A stretch of 64,000 nt of DNA. Origin: Candidatus Methanomassiliicoccus intestinalis Issoire-Mx1. GTDB taxonomy: Archaea; Thermoplasmatota; Thermoplasmata; Methanomassiliicoccales; Methanomassiliicoccaceae. The notes beneath the pieces were generated by a model that was not told the origin of the DNA, did no database searches, and was given only the letters and a program-made list of their open reading frames with translations. The position numbers and the translations under genes were made by a program. How positions within the stretch are numbered: the stretch's first letter is position 1; each line of letters starts with the position of its first letter. Location of the stretch: positions 1,178,001 through 1,242,000 of the forward strand of contig NC_021353.1 in the NCBI RefSeq assembly GCF_000404225.1. The letters are read 5' to 3'. This document shows positions 15,978-23,519 of this stretch, piece after piece.

Positions 15978-17297
15978 ATGGCATTGGATCTTATCACAAG
16001 AAATTCCAAGACTCTTTCACCAGAAGATGCTGAAAAGCAGGTAAAGGTGAAAGGCTGGGCTCAGGAAATCAGAAATCTGGGTGGAATTTCATTCCTTATT
16101 CTGAGAGATAGATACGGCACTGTTCAGGTAACAGCTCCTAAGAAAAAAGTAGCACCAGAGATAATGGATGTATTAACGTCATTATCCAGAGAATCTGTAG
16201 TTGAAGTATGCGGAACAGCCAAAGCTTCCAATCAGGCTAAAGGAGGAGCAGAGGTAATTCCTGAAAGCATTACTGTCCTCAGCAGCGCAGCTTCCCCGTT
16301 GCCTCTAGGAGTTGTCGATAAGGTAAACGCAGAAATGGATACCCGTTACGACCACCGTTTCATGGATCTTAGAAAACCTGAAGCCAGAGCAGTTTTTGAA
16401 ATCAAATCAAAAGTACTCAGGCTCATTGACGAATATTTGTTAGGCGAAGATTTTGTAGAAGTATTCAGTCCTAAAATTGTAGCTTCTGGCGCAGAAGGCG
16501 GAGCTACACTGTTCAAACTTGATTACTTCGGCAAGCCTGCATACCTTGCACAGTCGCCGCAGCTGTATAAGCAGATGATCATGTCCACAGGTTTAGACCG
16601 CGTGTTTGAAATCGGACCTGCATTCAGAGCAGAACCCTCAGACACAGTAAGACATGTCTCGGAATTCATATCATTTGACGGAGAAATGGCTTACATCGAT
16701 TCCATGAATGATGTCCTGCAGATGCTGGAAGGCTGCATACAGCATGTAATCAAAGGCGTTGCAGAAACTTCATCAGCCCAGCTGGAGATTCTTGGCACTG
16801 AGGTAAAGGTTCCTAAAGCTCCATATCCAATCATAGAATACAAAGATGCAGTGGAGATCGTAACCAAAGAAGGAATGGAGATTTCATTAGGTGATGATCT
16901 GGGTACAGAAGGAGAGAAGATTCTCGGTTCAGTAATGGAAGAAAAAGGTTACGAGATGTACTGGATCGTAGAATATCCTGAAGAAGCAAAGCCATTCTAC
17001 ATCATGGAAAAAGAAGGCACTCCCTACTCATACTCTTTCGACTTGGATTACAAAGGACAGGAAATCTCTTCTGGAGGACAGAGAGAACACAGATACAATG
17101 TGCTGGTTGACAGAATAAGCAAGAAAGGTCTGAATCCTGACGATTTCAACTTCTATCTTGACGCTTTCAAGTATGGAATGCCCCCTCATGGAGGATGGGG
17201 TATCGGTGTGGAACGTCTGGTGCAGAAAATGCTTTCATTACCAAACGTAAGAGAAGCAATCCTCTTCCCCAGAGACAGAGTGAGATTAGTACCTTAA
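15978..17297 (+). CDS. aspS: Aspartyl-tRNA synthetase, archaeal type
   Basis: The 439-residue class II synthetase attaches aspartate to tRNA-Asp (and to tRNA-Asn if non-discriminating). An N-terminal OB-fold anticodon-binding domain (VKVKGWAQEIRNLGGISFLILRDRYGTVQ) is followed by the catalytic core: motif 1 region DTRYDHRFMDLRKPEARAVF, motif 2 FRAEPSDTVRHVSEF, and motif 3 GWGIGVERLVQKML. Length fits archaeal AspS, which lacks the bacterial GAD insertion. A clear terminator follows 14 bp after the stop. The gene is monocistronic; GatCAB genes, which would show whether it also charges tRNA-Asn, are not in the window. Confidence 0.95.
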   Translation: MALDLITRNSKTLSPEDAEKQVKVKGWAQEIRNLGGISFLILRDRYGTVQVTAPKKKVAPEIMDVLTSLSRESVVEVCGTAKASNQAKGGAEVIPESITVLSSAASPLPLGVVDKVNAEMDTRYDHRFMDLRKPEARAVFEIKSKVLRLIDEYLLGEDFVEVFSPKIVASGAEGGATLFKLDYFGKPAYLAQSPQLYKQMIMSTGLDRVFEIGPAFRAEPSDTVRHVSEFISFDGEMAYIDSMNDVLQMLEGCIQHVIKGVAETSSAQLEILGTEVKVPKAPYPIIEYKDAVEIVTKEGMEISLGDDLGTEGEKILGSVMEEKGYEMYWIVEYPEEAKPFYIMEKEGTPYSYSFDLDYKGQEISSGGQREHRYNVLVDRISKKGLNPDDFNFYLDAFKYGMPPHGGWGIGVERLVQKMLSLPNVREAILFPRDRVRLVP

Positions 17298-17310
17298 ACT
17301 TTTACAGAAG

Positions 17311-17330
17311 CCCCTGTGATAAGGGGTTTT
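17311..17330 (+). terminator. aspS terminator
   Basis: Stem CCCCT-GTGATA-AGGGG followed by TTTT, 14 bp after the aspS stop. Confidence 0.75.
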
Positions 17331-17369
17331 AATCTATTTTCTTTTTTTACAGTCATATATTAAGAAGAA

Positions 17370-17431
17370 AGATTATTTTGGATTATGTAAACTGCCAGAT
17401 CAAATTGCCTAGCATAATCCAAAAATAATCT
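17370..17431. repeat. 18/19-bp inverted repeat
   Basis: Arms AGATTATTTTGGATTATG (17370-17387) and CATAATCCAAAAATAATCT (17413-17431) differ by one inserted base and enclose 25 bp. The right arm ends 2 bp before the stop of the minus-strand gene at 17434. It may be that gene's terminator or a miniature inverted-repeat element. Confidence 0.65.
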
Positions 17432-17433
17432 AA

Positions 17434-17802
17434 TTATGGAAATGGTCTCCTTGTTTCGGATGGAAACTGCAGTCTTGCGTATCCTATGCAGTCTTTGACT
17501 TCTTTCTCGCTGAGACCCAATTCTTCAGCTATATCCTTAATGCTTTGTCCTGTCTGATACCTTGAGTATACTGCAAGATCTGTTCTGCTGAGTCTGCTTT
17601 TTGCAAACACTTTTTCAATCAGGTCTTTTCTACAATCTGGATCATTACAACATAAGACAAACGTCTGTTTATGGAATATATAATCAGCACATTCATCTGC
17701 TGACTGAAAGCCTTCTTTTTCTGCAAGTTTCTCCAGCTTCTTCAGCGTTTTTTCATCTACGTATGTGATGATCTCAAATTCATCTTCAGGTTTCATAAAC
17801 AT
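17434..17802 (-). CDS. Putative small DNA-binding protein with sigma-r4-like HTH
   Basis: The 122-residue protein begins with a strand-helix segment (FEIITYVDEKTLKKLEKLAEKEGF) resembling ribbon-helix-helix proteins. A middle Cys-containing stretch (FVLCCNDPDCRKDL) could bind metal. It ends with a typical HTH, YQTGQSIKDIAEELGLSEKEVKDCIGYARL, like sigma-70 region 4. It may regulate transcription; targets are unknown. It lies between aspS and an RHH gene read in the opposite direction. An inverted repeat directly follows its stop. Confidence 0.5.
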   Translation of the reverse strand: MFMKPEDEFEIITYVDEKTLKKLEKLAEKEGFQSADECADYIFHKQTFVLCCNDPDCRKDLIEKVFAKSRLSRTDLAVYSRYQTGQSIKDIAEELGLSEKEVKDCIGYARLQFPSETRRPFP

Positions 17803-17890
17803 GAATGTAGGTCTCTATTTTAGTACTATCTATAAGTTCTAAATTTGATGCATCATAAAATATAGTATAGCCAACCATACACCAATATGC

Positions 17891-18115
17891 ATGCCAAAAA
17901 GAGCACCTCCAAAGACGCCAGTCAAATTGACTTTTCCTACTGAAATGTTGCCTGAGATTGACCGCGCAGTAAAAGAAGGACTGTTCTCAGGACGGAGTGA
18001 GTTTATAATGTACCTTGTCAGATCACATCTTGATAAAATGGAAGATCGTGACAAGTCTAAACGCGACTATGACGTTTATGCAGCTCAGACTAAAAAACCT
18101 AAAACTAAACAATGA
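17891..18115 (+). CDS. Ribbon-helix-helix (CopG-like) DNA-binding protein
   Basis: The 74-residue basic protein has a CopG/MetJ-type fold pattern: the strand VKLTFPTEMLPEIDRAVKEG, the turn LFSGRSEFIMYLVRSHL (helix B) and a Lys-rich tail. RHH dimers bind operators through the antiparallel strand. It is followed by a hairpin and then the convergent end of the giant Hint-domain gene. A paralogous small RHH protein is encoded at 50654-50878. Whether this one controls the giant gene cannot be told from sequence. Confidence 0.7.
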   Translation: MPKRAPPKTPVKLTFPTEMLPEIDRAVKEGLFSGRSEFIMYLVRSHLDKMEDRDKSKRDYDVYAAQTKKPKTKQ

Positions 18116-18225
18116 ATGATTAAGCTGCAAGCAGACAAGAGATCAGCTTTCTTAATGAAACAATCTAAATTTTAATCAAAACTCATCATATCTATATGAT
18201 AAATAAGAAGTTTGAAATGTTTTGA

Positions 18226-18271
18226 GCATTGGTGTCCAGACTAGGAATGTCAGTAGTCCAAACATCAATGC
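18226..18271. terminator. Hairpin at the 3' end of the giant gene
   Basis: Arms GCATTGGTGTCCAGAC (18226-18241) and GTCCAAACATCAATGC (18256-18271) pair over 13 of 16 positions including one G-U. It lies 26 bp beyond the minus-strand stop at 18297 and so could be its terminator. Confidence 0.45.
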
Positions 18272-18296
18272 TCACAGACCTGATAAAAGGATAGTT

Positions 18297-21200
18297 TTAG
18301 ATGGAAACACACTTGCACATTTTTCCACCATTGAGGTAATGCTCTTGATTCGCTTTCATTTTTATCCACTTATTGCTGGGCATTGGCAGGTTATTTACGA
18401 AAGTTAAAGCATGATCATCTACAAATTTTTCTGCTGGCGTAGGTTCCTGTTTGCGTGGTAAGAAAGCAAGCACCAGAGAGATGATTATTCCAACAGCCAT
18501 AAGAGCAATTCCAAATACAGAAAAGGCAGAAGAAACTAGAGCACTACCTGCCAATCCAGCAATTCCTGAGCCGATCTCCGCAAAGAATCCTAAGCCTGTA
18601 CAAACGACATCAATTATTTCAAACACTTTTATGACGGTCGACTGACCACTATTGAAATCAAGTATTGTCTGATAGATACAGAATCCTAATGCAGCACCCA
18701 TCACAACAACAGATACTAATTTAGCCATTACTGAAGCAACTTTTACAATTTTAGACCATCTAACAGCGATTTTTACAAACCCAGTTTCATTAGCTGTTAA
18801 TTCTCTACCAAGACTTTCTCCTAAGCGTACAAGATACCGTTCTGTGCTGCCGGCTTCTTTTGCACCTATTGCGATGATATCAACATCTTCCACCGCATGG
18901 TTAAGTTGCCGCATAGCCTGAAGGACTTCTTGAAACTTAGTTTCTAGATTAAATATGGCTTTCCCTGCTCTATAAACTGCGAATGTGGAGAGCGCACCTG
19001 TAATTCCCGCTGCAGATCCTACAATAACTTCAAACAAGGATACTATGTCCAATTTACCTGTATTATTTATAAGAAAATAGATGGAAGCGATCATAGATAT
19101 GAGCATTGTAGAGATTACAGCAAGAGACAGTAATCCGCAGATTGTGGGATGCCTGCTTGAAAAATTCCTAAGTCTTTGAAAGTTTAATCCAGTACAGTCA
19201 TTGATTAAATTAGCAAAATCATCTAAAAAGGTAGTAATTGAAACGATAAATGTTTCAACGGAATACTCTTTCTGATCTTTCATATACTGAACAAGATCTT
19301 CTTTCAGCTTCCGTTGGATATCCTCTGGTATATTTTTACCCAGAAATGGAGTTCCGTTTATCAATGCCAGATAATAATTTCTAAAGATGGCTTCAACAAA
19401 CTGGCGTATCTCATCTACAGAGGAGCCTTCGGGAAGTTTTTTGACATTCGTTGAACAAAAATTCAAGTTATAGGTAAGGACTTTAATGTATACCGAATTT
19501 GCATAACTTACCTTCACCTTTTTACTATCTTGATCGATCTCTACATTTTGTCTATTATCTAATATATCCAACATAGTCACAATGTGACGCAGCTTATTTT
19601 TATCAGTTGATTGTGTTTCAATAGCCAGCATCTGAAGGATCTGCGGTGAAAGAATGTAGTCATATAGTTGCTTTGCCCAAGATTCTGCATTATCGTCTTT
19701 GTACTTTTTTAAATCAGGAACAAACGTCATGTAACTGTGCAGATGGACAGTATTGGATATTCGATTATAGTATTGATTTTTAGAAAAACATTTGTCATTA
19801 TCTACTCCTTTCCAATAATAATCAAGCTTAGTCGCAGTGGTCGTTTGATCGAATTTATTATGAATCTTAGGCTCAGTTGAATGAAATAATGAAGTTGTGA
19901 TAAATCCCTTTCCAAAGTTATTTGTCAGATATTCACGCATACCAGCATCACTGGTGATCATTTCCACTTCTGCATTGGTAAGATCACCGTATTCTCCGAC
20001 ACTGGGTCTTAGAGCACACATCATACCCAGCCAATTCTGGGGAATGGCATAAAGCATCATATTTTTAATCTTGGTGAAATTGAGATCGTAGACCTTTTCC
20101 ATACTTTCAGGTGGTGCAATGCAGAATAAATCTTCTACACTCAAGGCAAGATTGCTGCGCAAACACGAAATACTATTCTCAGTGGCTGCACTGATTCCCC
20201 GATGAAGCTGATATGCAATTGGTTTTTTTGTAAATAGCCAGGATTGCAGTTGATCTTCTTCTTTATTCAGGAGATCATACTGTAAAAATTCACCTTGCAG
20301 CTTATAATCCATATCTTTCTCTGCTGTCCGAATATAACCAGTGCCGGACAATGTCTTATAATTATAGCTGAAGTTAATGCTGAGATCATCGACACAAAAT
20401 ATACCTTCATCTCTGCAGAGTTCTGCAATGTCAGAATTTATATAAAGAGTTGCATTAAATATTGGTTTTTTGTCGATCAGTATTGTTTGAAAGATGCATC
20501 GTTCACTTATGCGTTCTTCATTACCATCTAACACCATGTATAATGCTGCTGTTGGCACATAACTGCCTGTTTTATTTTTTTCAAACCAGAGTTTTAGATT
20601 GGCAAAATCAAGCCAATGATCATCTACGAACAGCCTGACGGAAAAGGTTGATTTGCCCAGGGCATAAAAAGTTCTGAAGCTTTTTCCATCATGGATTATT
20701 CCTTTGGCCATCAAACCATTAAAAAGAAGTTTTAGATATACTTTGTAATGCTCATGTTCAAAATAGAAACCTTCACTATCCATTAGAGGAACAGTAACAT
20801 CTGCATATTCGGAACAAGTTTGGTCATGCACCAAAACGTTTCCCTGAATAATGTGGAGATGTGTAAACGCATCTTTTCCATCTGTGAAAATGACTTGATC
20901 AAAAAGAAAATTCTTTTGAACCATATCAGAAGTCAGATATCTATTTTGAGCTTTCTCCACTTCAACGTAAGGAGTTTCTAACTTACGTTTAACATAATCT
21001 ACAGAACTTTTTCCAAACATCTGTTCTAATGTTGGCCCCATGTCATCCAGCTTAACTTTAAGCATATCTAGTTCATCACAATCGTATTGATTGAAAAGTG
21101 AGCGGACATTTTTACGTATTGTATTGGAAGTAATGTCAGGATAATTTAACAGACAACAGTAATCATTAGCATGATATGACTTATAACCATCTGTGAAGTG

Positions 21201-22475
21201 CAGATCATAAGACATGACATATTCTTTAGAGATTGTATTTATCTTCTTTACTGCTACATTTTCATAAATTAGTTCTCCAGTATCTGGATCTCTTTCCTTT
21301 AGTTTACAGACGATGTCACCTATTTTTAATAGAGATACTTCAAAATTTGGATTGATCTGTTGTGCCGTTTCAGGATCTAAGCATTTCCAGCCCTGTTGAG
21401 TTAAAATTGCATGTTCTAAAGATAAAAACGGCTCATCATCATTAATTGCATAAAATTCTTTTACCTGCGGATTTACGATCAGCTCATCAGAAACTACTGC
21501 TGGCATCCCACCTACACTCAATACTTTATCGTTCTTGCGAATAGCTTCTATGGGTTTACTGCTGCCATCTTGCATAAGTATCTTAGTTCCAGCAAGTACG
21601 CAACCAGGGTCTCTCTGATGTTTGCCCAGTTTCATTTCATTATTGGGTTTAAGGTTAGATGATAATGAATATGAACTTGCTACATTGGATATCCAATAAA
21701 CAACTGGATCTCCGAATATAGCATAATCATAATCAACATTGCCAACTATTGGCGCTCCTGTAGGCCCTATGTCTACAACATCCCGTTCTTGGCGTACAAC
21801 CTCAGTTCTAGAACAGCAAACGGATTTTACAGCATCATATACTTCTGAAAAAATGTCAGAACCATTGTAAAAATGAGATTTTGAAGATTCGATCCATGAG
21901 TAGGATTCATAGTCAGAAAACATTTTCTGGAATAACTCGTGACTTTTCCAAGCGTCAAGAACCTTATTGAAATAGTTACCGCTTTTGTCTAAGTTTTTCA
22001 GCAGGACTAAAAGTGCTTTTCCGCCAAGGGTGTTTGAAGCAGCGGATTCGATGAAAAAATTCTGTATAAAACCAGGTTCGGATACTTCATCAGTTAATTT
22101 TCTCAAAAAATCATCAGAGCAATCAAGCGGTGTTCCTAAAACAGATTCCACATAGTCTTGTAAGAATGCTTGCCCAACTTCTGCACCATGATTGTTAAAC
22201 CAGTTATCAATACAAGTTTTCTGAACTGAGACACACTTATAAAAATCATACTCACGGACCTGTGATAAAGCATAAGACACTACACAGGCTGAAAGCTGCT
22301 TCAATACATTACGATAAACTTCAGCATGAGCCAGACCAGTGTCGACATCATTTTTAAAAAATGTAGTTTTTGTGGTACTTTCACTAAATTTTACAGCAGC
22401 CACCAAACGTTCTGAAAAATAACCATCTGGAATCGCTTGCATTTTTAAAGCATTGATAAAATCACTCACAATCAT
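18297..22475 (-). CDS. Giant Hint (intein/Hedgehog-like) domain protein with C-terminal membrane region
   Basis: This 1,392-residue protein is not assignable to a named family as a whole. Residues 292-444 form a Hint domain: Cys292 in block A (GCVLAGTKILMQDGSSKPIEAI, following DP), block B SLEHAIL with His355, and a block F/G-like end YDLHFTDGYKSYHANDYCCLLN at 423-444, where the penultimate His of HN is Leu. That suggests peptide cleavage (Hedgehog/BIL-like) rather than full splicing. About 650 residues of mixed soluble sequence follow. The last 280 residues carry several hydrophobic segments (about 1115-1137, 1147-1170, 1245-1270, 1290-1345) rich in Gly/Ala, like a pore-forming or membrane-insertion module, then a soluble tail ending in CKCVSI. 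There is no signal peptide. Self-processing of a membrane-active or toxin-like protein is a reasonable inference. The gene is isolated, with no obvious partner. Confidence 0.6.
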   Translation of the reverse strand: MIVSDFINALKMQAIPDGYFSERLVAAVKFSESTTKTTFFKNDVDTGLAHAEVYRNVLKQLSACVVSYALSQVREYDFYKCVSVQKTCIDNWFNNHGAEVGQAFLQDYVESVLGTPLDCSDDFLRKLTDEVSEPGFIQNFFIESAASNTLGGKALLVLLKNLDKSGNYFNKVLDAWKSHELFQKMFSDYESYSWIESSKSHFYNGSDIFSEVYDAVKSVCCSRTEVVRQERDVVDIGPTGAPIVGNVDYDYAIFGDPVVYWISNVASSYSLSSNLKPNNEMKLGKHQRDPGCVLAGTKILMQDGSSKPIEAIRKNDKVLSVGGMPAVVSDELIVNPQVKEFYAINDDEPFLSLEHAILTQQGWKCLDPETAQQINPNFEVSLLKIGDIVCKLKERDPDTGELIYENVAVKKINTISKEYVMSYDLHFTDGYKSYHANDYCCLLNYPDITSNTIRKNVRSLFNQYDCDELDMLKVKLDDMGPTLEQMFGKSSVDYVKRKLETPYVEVEKAQNRYLTSDMVQKNFLFDQVIFTDGKDAFTHLHIIQGNVLVHDQTCSEYADVTVPLMDSEGFYFEHEHYKVYLKLLFNGLMAKGIIHDGKSFRTFYALGKSTFSVRLFVDDHWLDFANLKLWFEKNKTGSYVPTAALYMVLDGNEERISERCIFQTILIDKKPIFNATLYINSDIAELCRDEGIFCVDDLSINFSYNYKTLSGTGYIRTAEKDMDYKLQGEFLQYDLLNKEEDQLQSWLFTKKPIAYQLHRGISAATENSISCLRSNLALSVEDLFCIAPPESMEKVYDLNFTKIKNMMLYAIPQNWLGMMCALRPSVGEYGDLTNAEVEMITSDAGMREYLTNNFGKGFITTSLFHSTEPKIHNKFDQTTTATKLDYYWKGVDNDKCFSKNQYYNRISNTVHLHSYMTFVPDLKKYKDDNAESWAKQLYDYILSPQILQMLAIETQSTDKNKLRHIVTMLDILDNRQNVEIDQDSKKVKVSYANSVYIKVLTYNLNFCSTNVKKLPEGSSVDEIRQFVEAIFRNYYLALINGTPFLGKNIPEDIQRKLKEDLVQYMKDQKEYSVETFIVSITTFLDDFANLINDCTGLNFQRLRNFSSRHPTICGLLSLAVISTMLISMIASIYFLINNTGKLDIVSLFEVIVGSAAGITGALSTFAVYRAGKAIFNLETKFQEVLQAMRQLNHAVEDVDIIAIGAKEAGSTERYLVRLGESLGRELTANETGFVKIAVRWSKIVKVASVMAKLVSVVVMGAALGFCIYQTILDFNSGQSTVIKVFEIIDVVCTGLGFFAEIGSGIAGLAGSALVSSAFSVFGIALMAVGIIISLVLAFLPRKQEPTPAEKFVDDHALTFVNNLPMPSNKWIKMKANQEHYLNGGKMCKCVSI

Positions 22476-22654
22476 TTATTTTCCCTAGCCTGATATTTCA
22501 TTATCTACAGGGTAATTGTTACATGTAAATATATATTTTTGGATATTATATTTACAATAAATAAACTAATAGAATTGGTTGTTTACCAAGATAACCATCA
22601 AGCCTCTGGATACTTCCGTAACTTTTAGAGCTGAGTTTGTTGCAAGTAAATTTG

Positions 22655-22786
22655 ATGAAACCGTATGAAACCAGCAATAAAAATTGTCAGAGGTGCGTGA
22701 GTGCACTCCTTGGGTGCCAAGGCAGCCTGCGCACTTCTGGTAAATACTGCATTGCGTACATCAAGCTTGAAAACTACCTGATATGA
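22655..22786 (+). CDS. Possible 43-aa Cys-containing small protein
   Basis: A 44-codon frame starts at ATG 22655 (MKPYETSNKNCQRCVSALLG) and ends TGA 22786. It has a CxxC and two further cysteines, so a small zinc site is possible. The end (GKYCIAYIKLENYLI) looks like ordinary protein rather than random translation. No clear ribosome site precedes it, and it may be a fragment of a lost gene. The rest of the 424-bp gap between the giant gene and rusA shows nothing recognisable. Confidence 0.25.
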   Translation: MKPYETSNKNCQRCVSALLGCQGSLRTSGKYCIAYIKLENYLI

Positions 22787-22899
22787 AAAATTGACCTCAT
22801 CGCATCATGGTTGATAGTAAAAAGATACGTTGAAATTATGAAGACTCCTGAAACTTGACAACAGGAGCTTATTCCGCTGGCGTATAATCAGATATAAGA

Positions 22900-23436
22900 T
22901 TAATCACGGGGATCCTCGAATTCTTCAAATTCGTCCAACGGCCCCTGGTTAACTTCCTCTTTCTTTATTTTCTTAGGCTTTTCACATGTGTTGGCATACC
23001 TGTACGCTTTAATGTGCGCACCAGGACGCAGGTCATCATCATACGTCTTAGTTATGTTGAGAGCAATAACCTGACAGTCATCGGAGAATAAGATTCCTGT
23101 AAGAGCGTCATTAATCGCCCTGATAAACTTATCAAGATCTGGTTTGACGATCGGGTGCAGCCTCTTATGGGGCTGTACTGACGGAGGCCTGGTGAGATAA
23201 AAATCAACATCAAGTGCATATGCAGAAGAGCTGTCAGAGATCCAGGAACTTCCTTCCAGAGCCCTCTGGGCTTCCGTAGCCACTCTGTTTCTCCAGGCTT
23301 CAAGATTGCTTTGGTTAGAGTGTGTTACAACAGCTTTGTTTATTTTTTTGATATAGAACGCTCTGGTGCTTCCTTCTGGTGAGGGTTCTCCCAGAACGCT
23401 GAACTCAATCGTCTCTAAAGGTTCTCCGATCGGCAT
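22900..23436 (-). CDS. rusA: RusA-family Holliday junction resolvase
   Basis: This 178-residue protein has the RusA core: an N-terminal strand (TIEFSVLGEPSPEGSTRAFY), then HPIVKPDLDKFIRAINDALTGILFSDDCQVIAL. In this segment the Asp residues (100, 102 and 119/120) match the metal-binding catalytic set, and the Lys-Pro-Asp-x-Asp signature is intact. RusA cleaves four-way junctions. It is usually a phage or prophage gene, and archaea normally use Hjc, so this copy probably derives from a virus. The C-terminal 35 residues are an acidic/Lys-rich extension. It lies 83 bp after cobN on the same strand. Confidence 0.8.
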   Translation of the reverse strand: MPIGEPLETIEFSVLGEPSPEGSTRAFYIKKINKAVVTHSNQSNLEAWRNRVATEAQRALEGSSWISDSSSAYALDVDFYLTRPPSVQPHKRLHPIVKPDLDKFIRAINDALTGILFSDDCQVIALNITKTYDDDLRPGAHIKAYRYANTCEKPKKIKKEEVNQGPLDEFEEFEDPRD

Positions 23437-23519
23437 TTACTTCCATTCAAGCATACATCCAGCATACTAATAGTTTAGGTATGCAGATAACAAGGCTGCA
23501 ACCCATGCAGAAAGGCGTT

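Noticed and set aside
18297..22475. Ordinary intein inside a host enzyme
   Set aside because: Flanking sequences do not match any known intein host protein, and the block G His-Asn plus Ser/Thr/Cys extein pattern is not intact.
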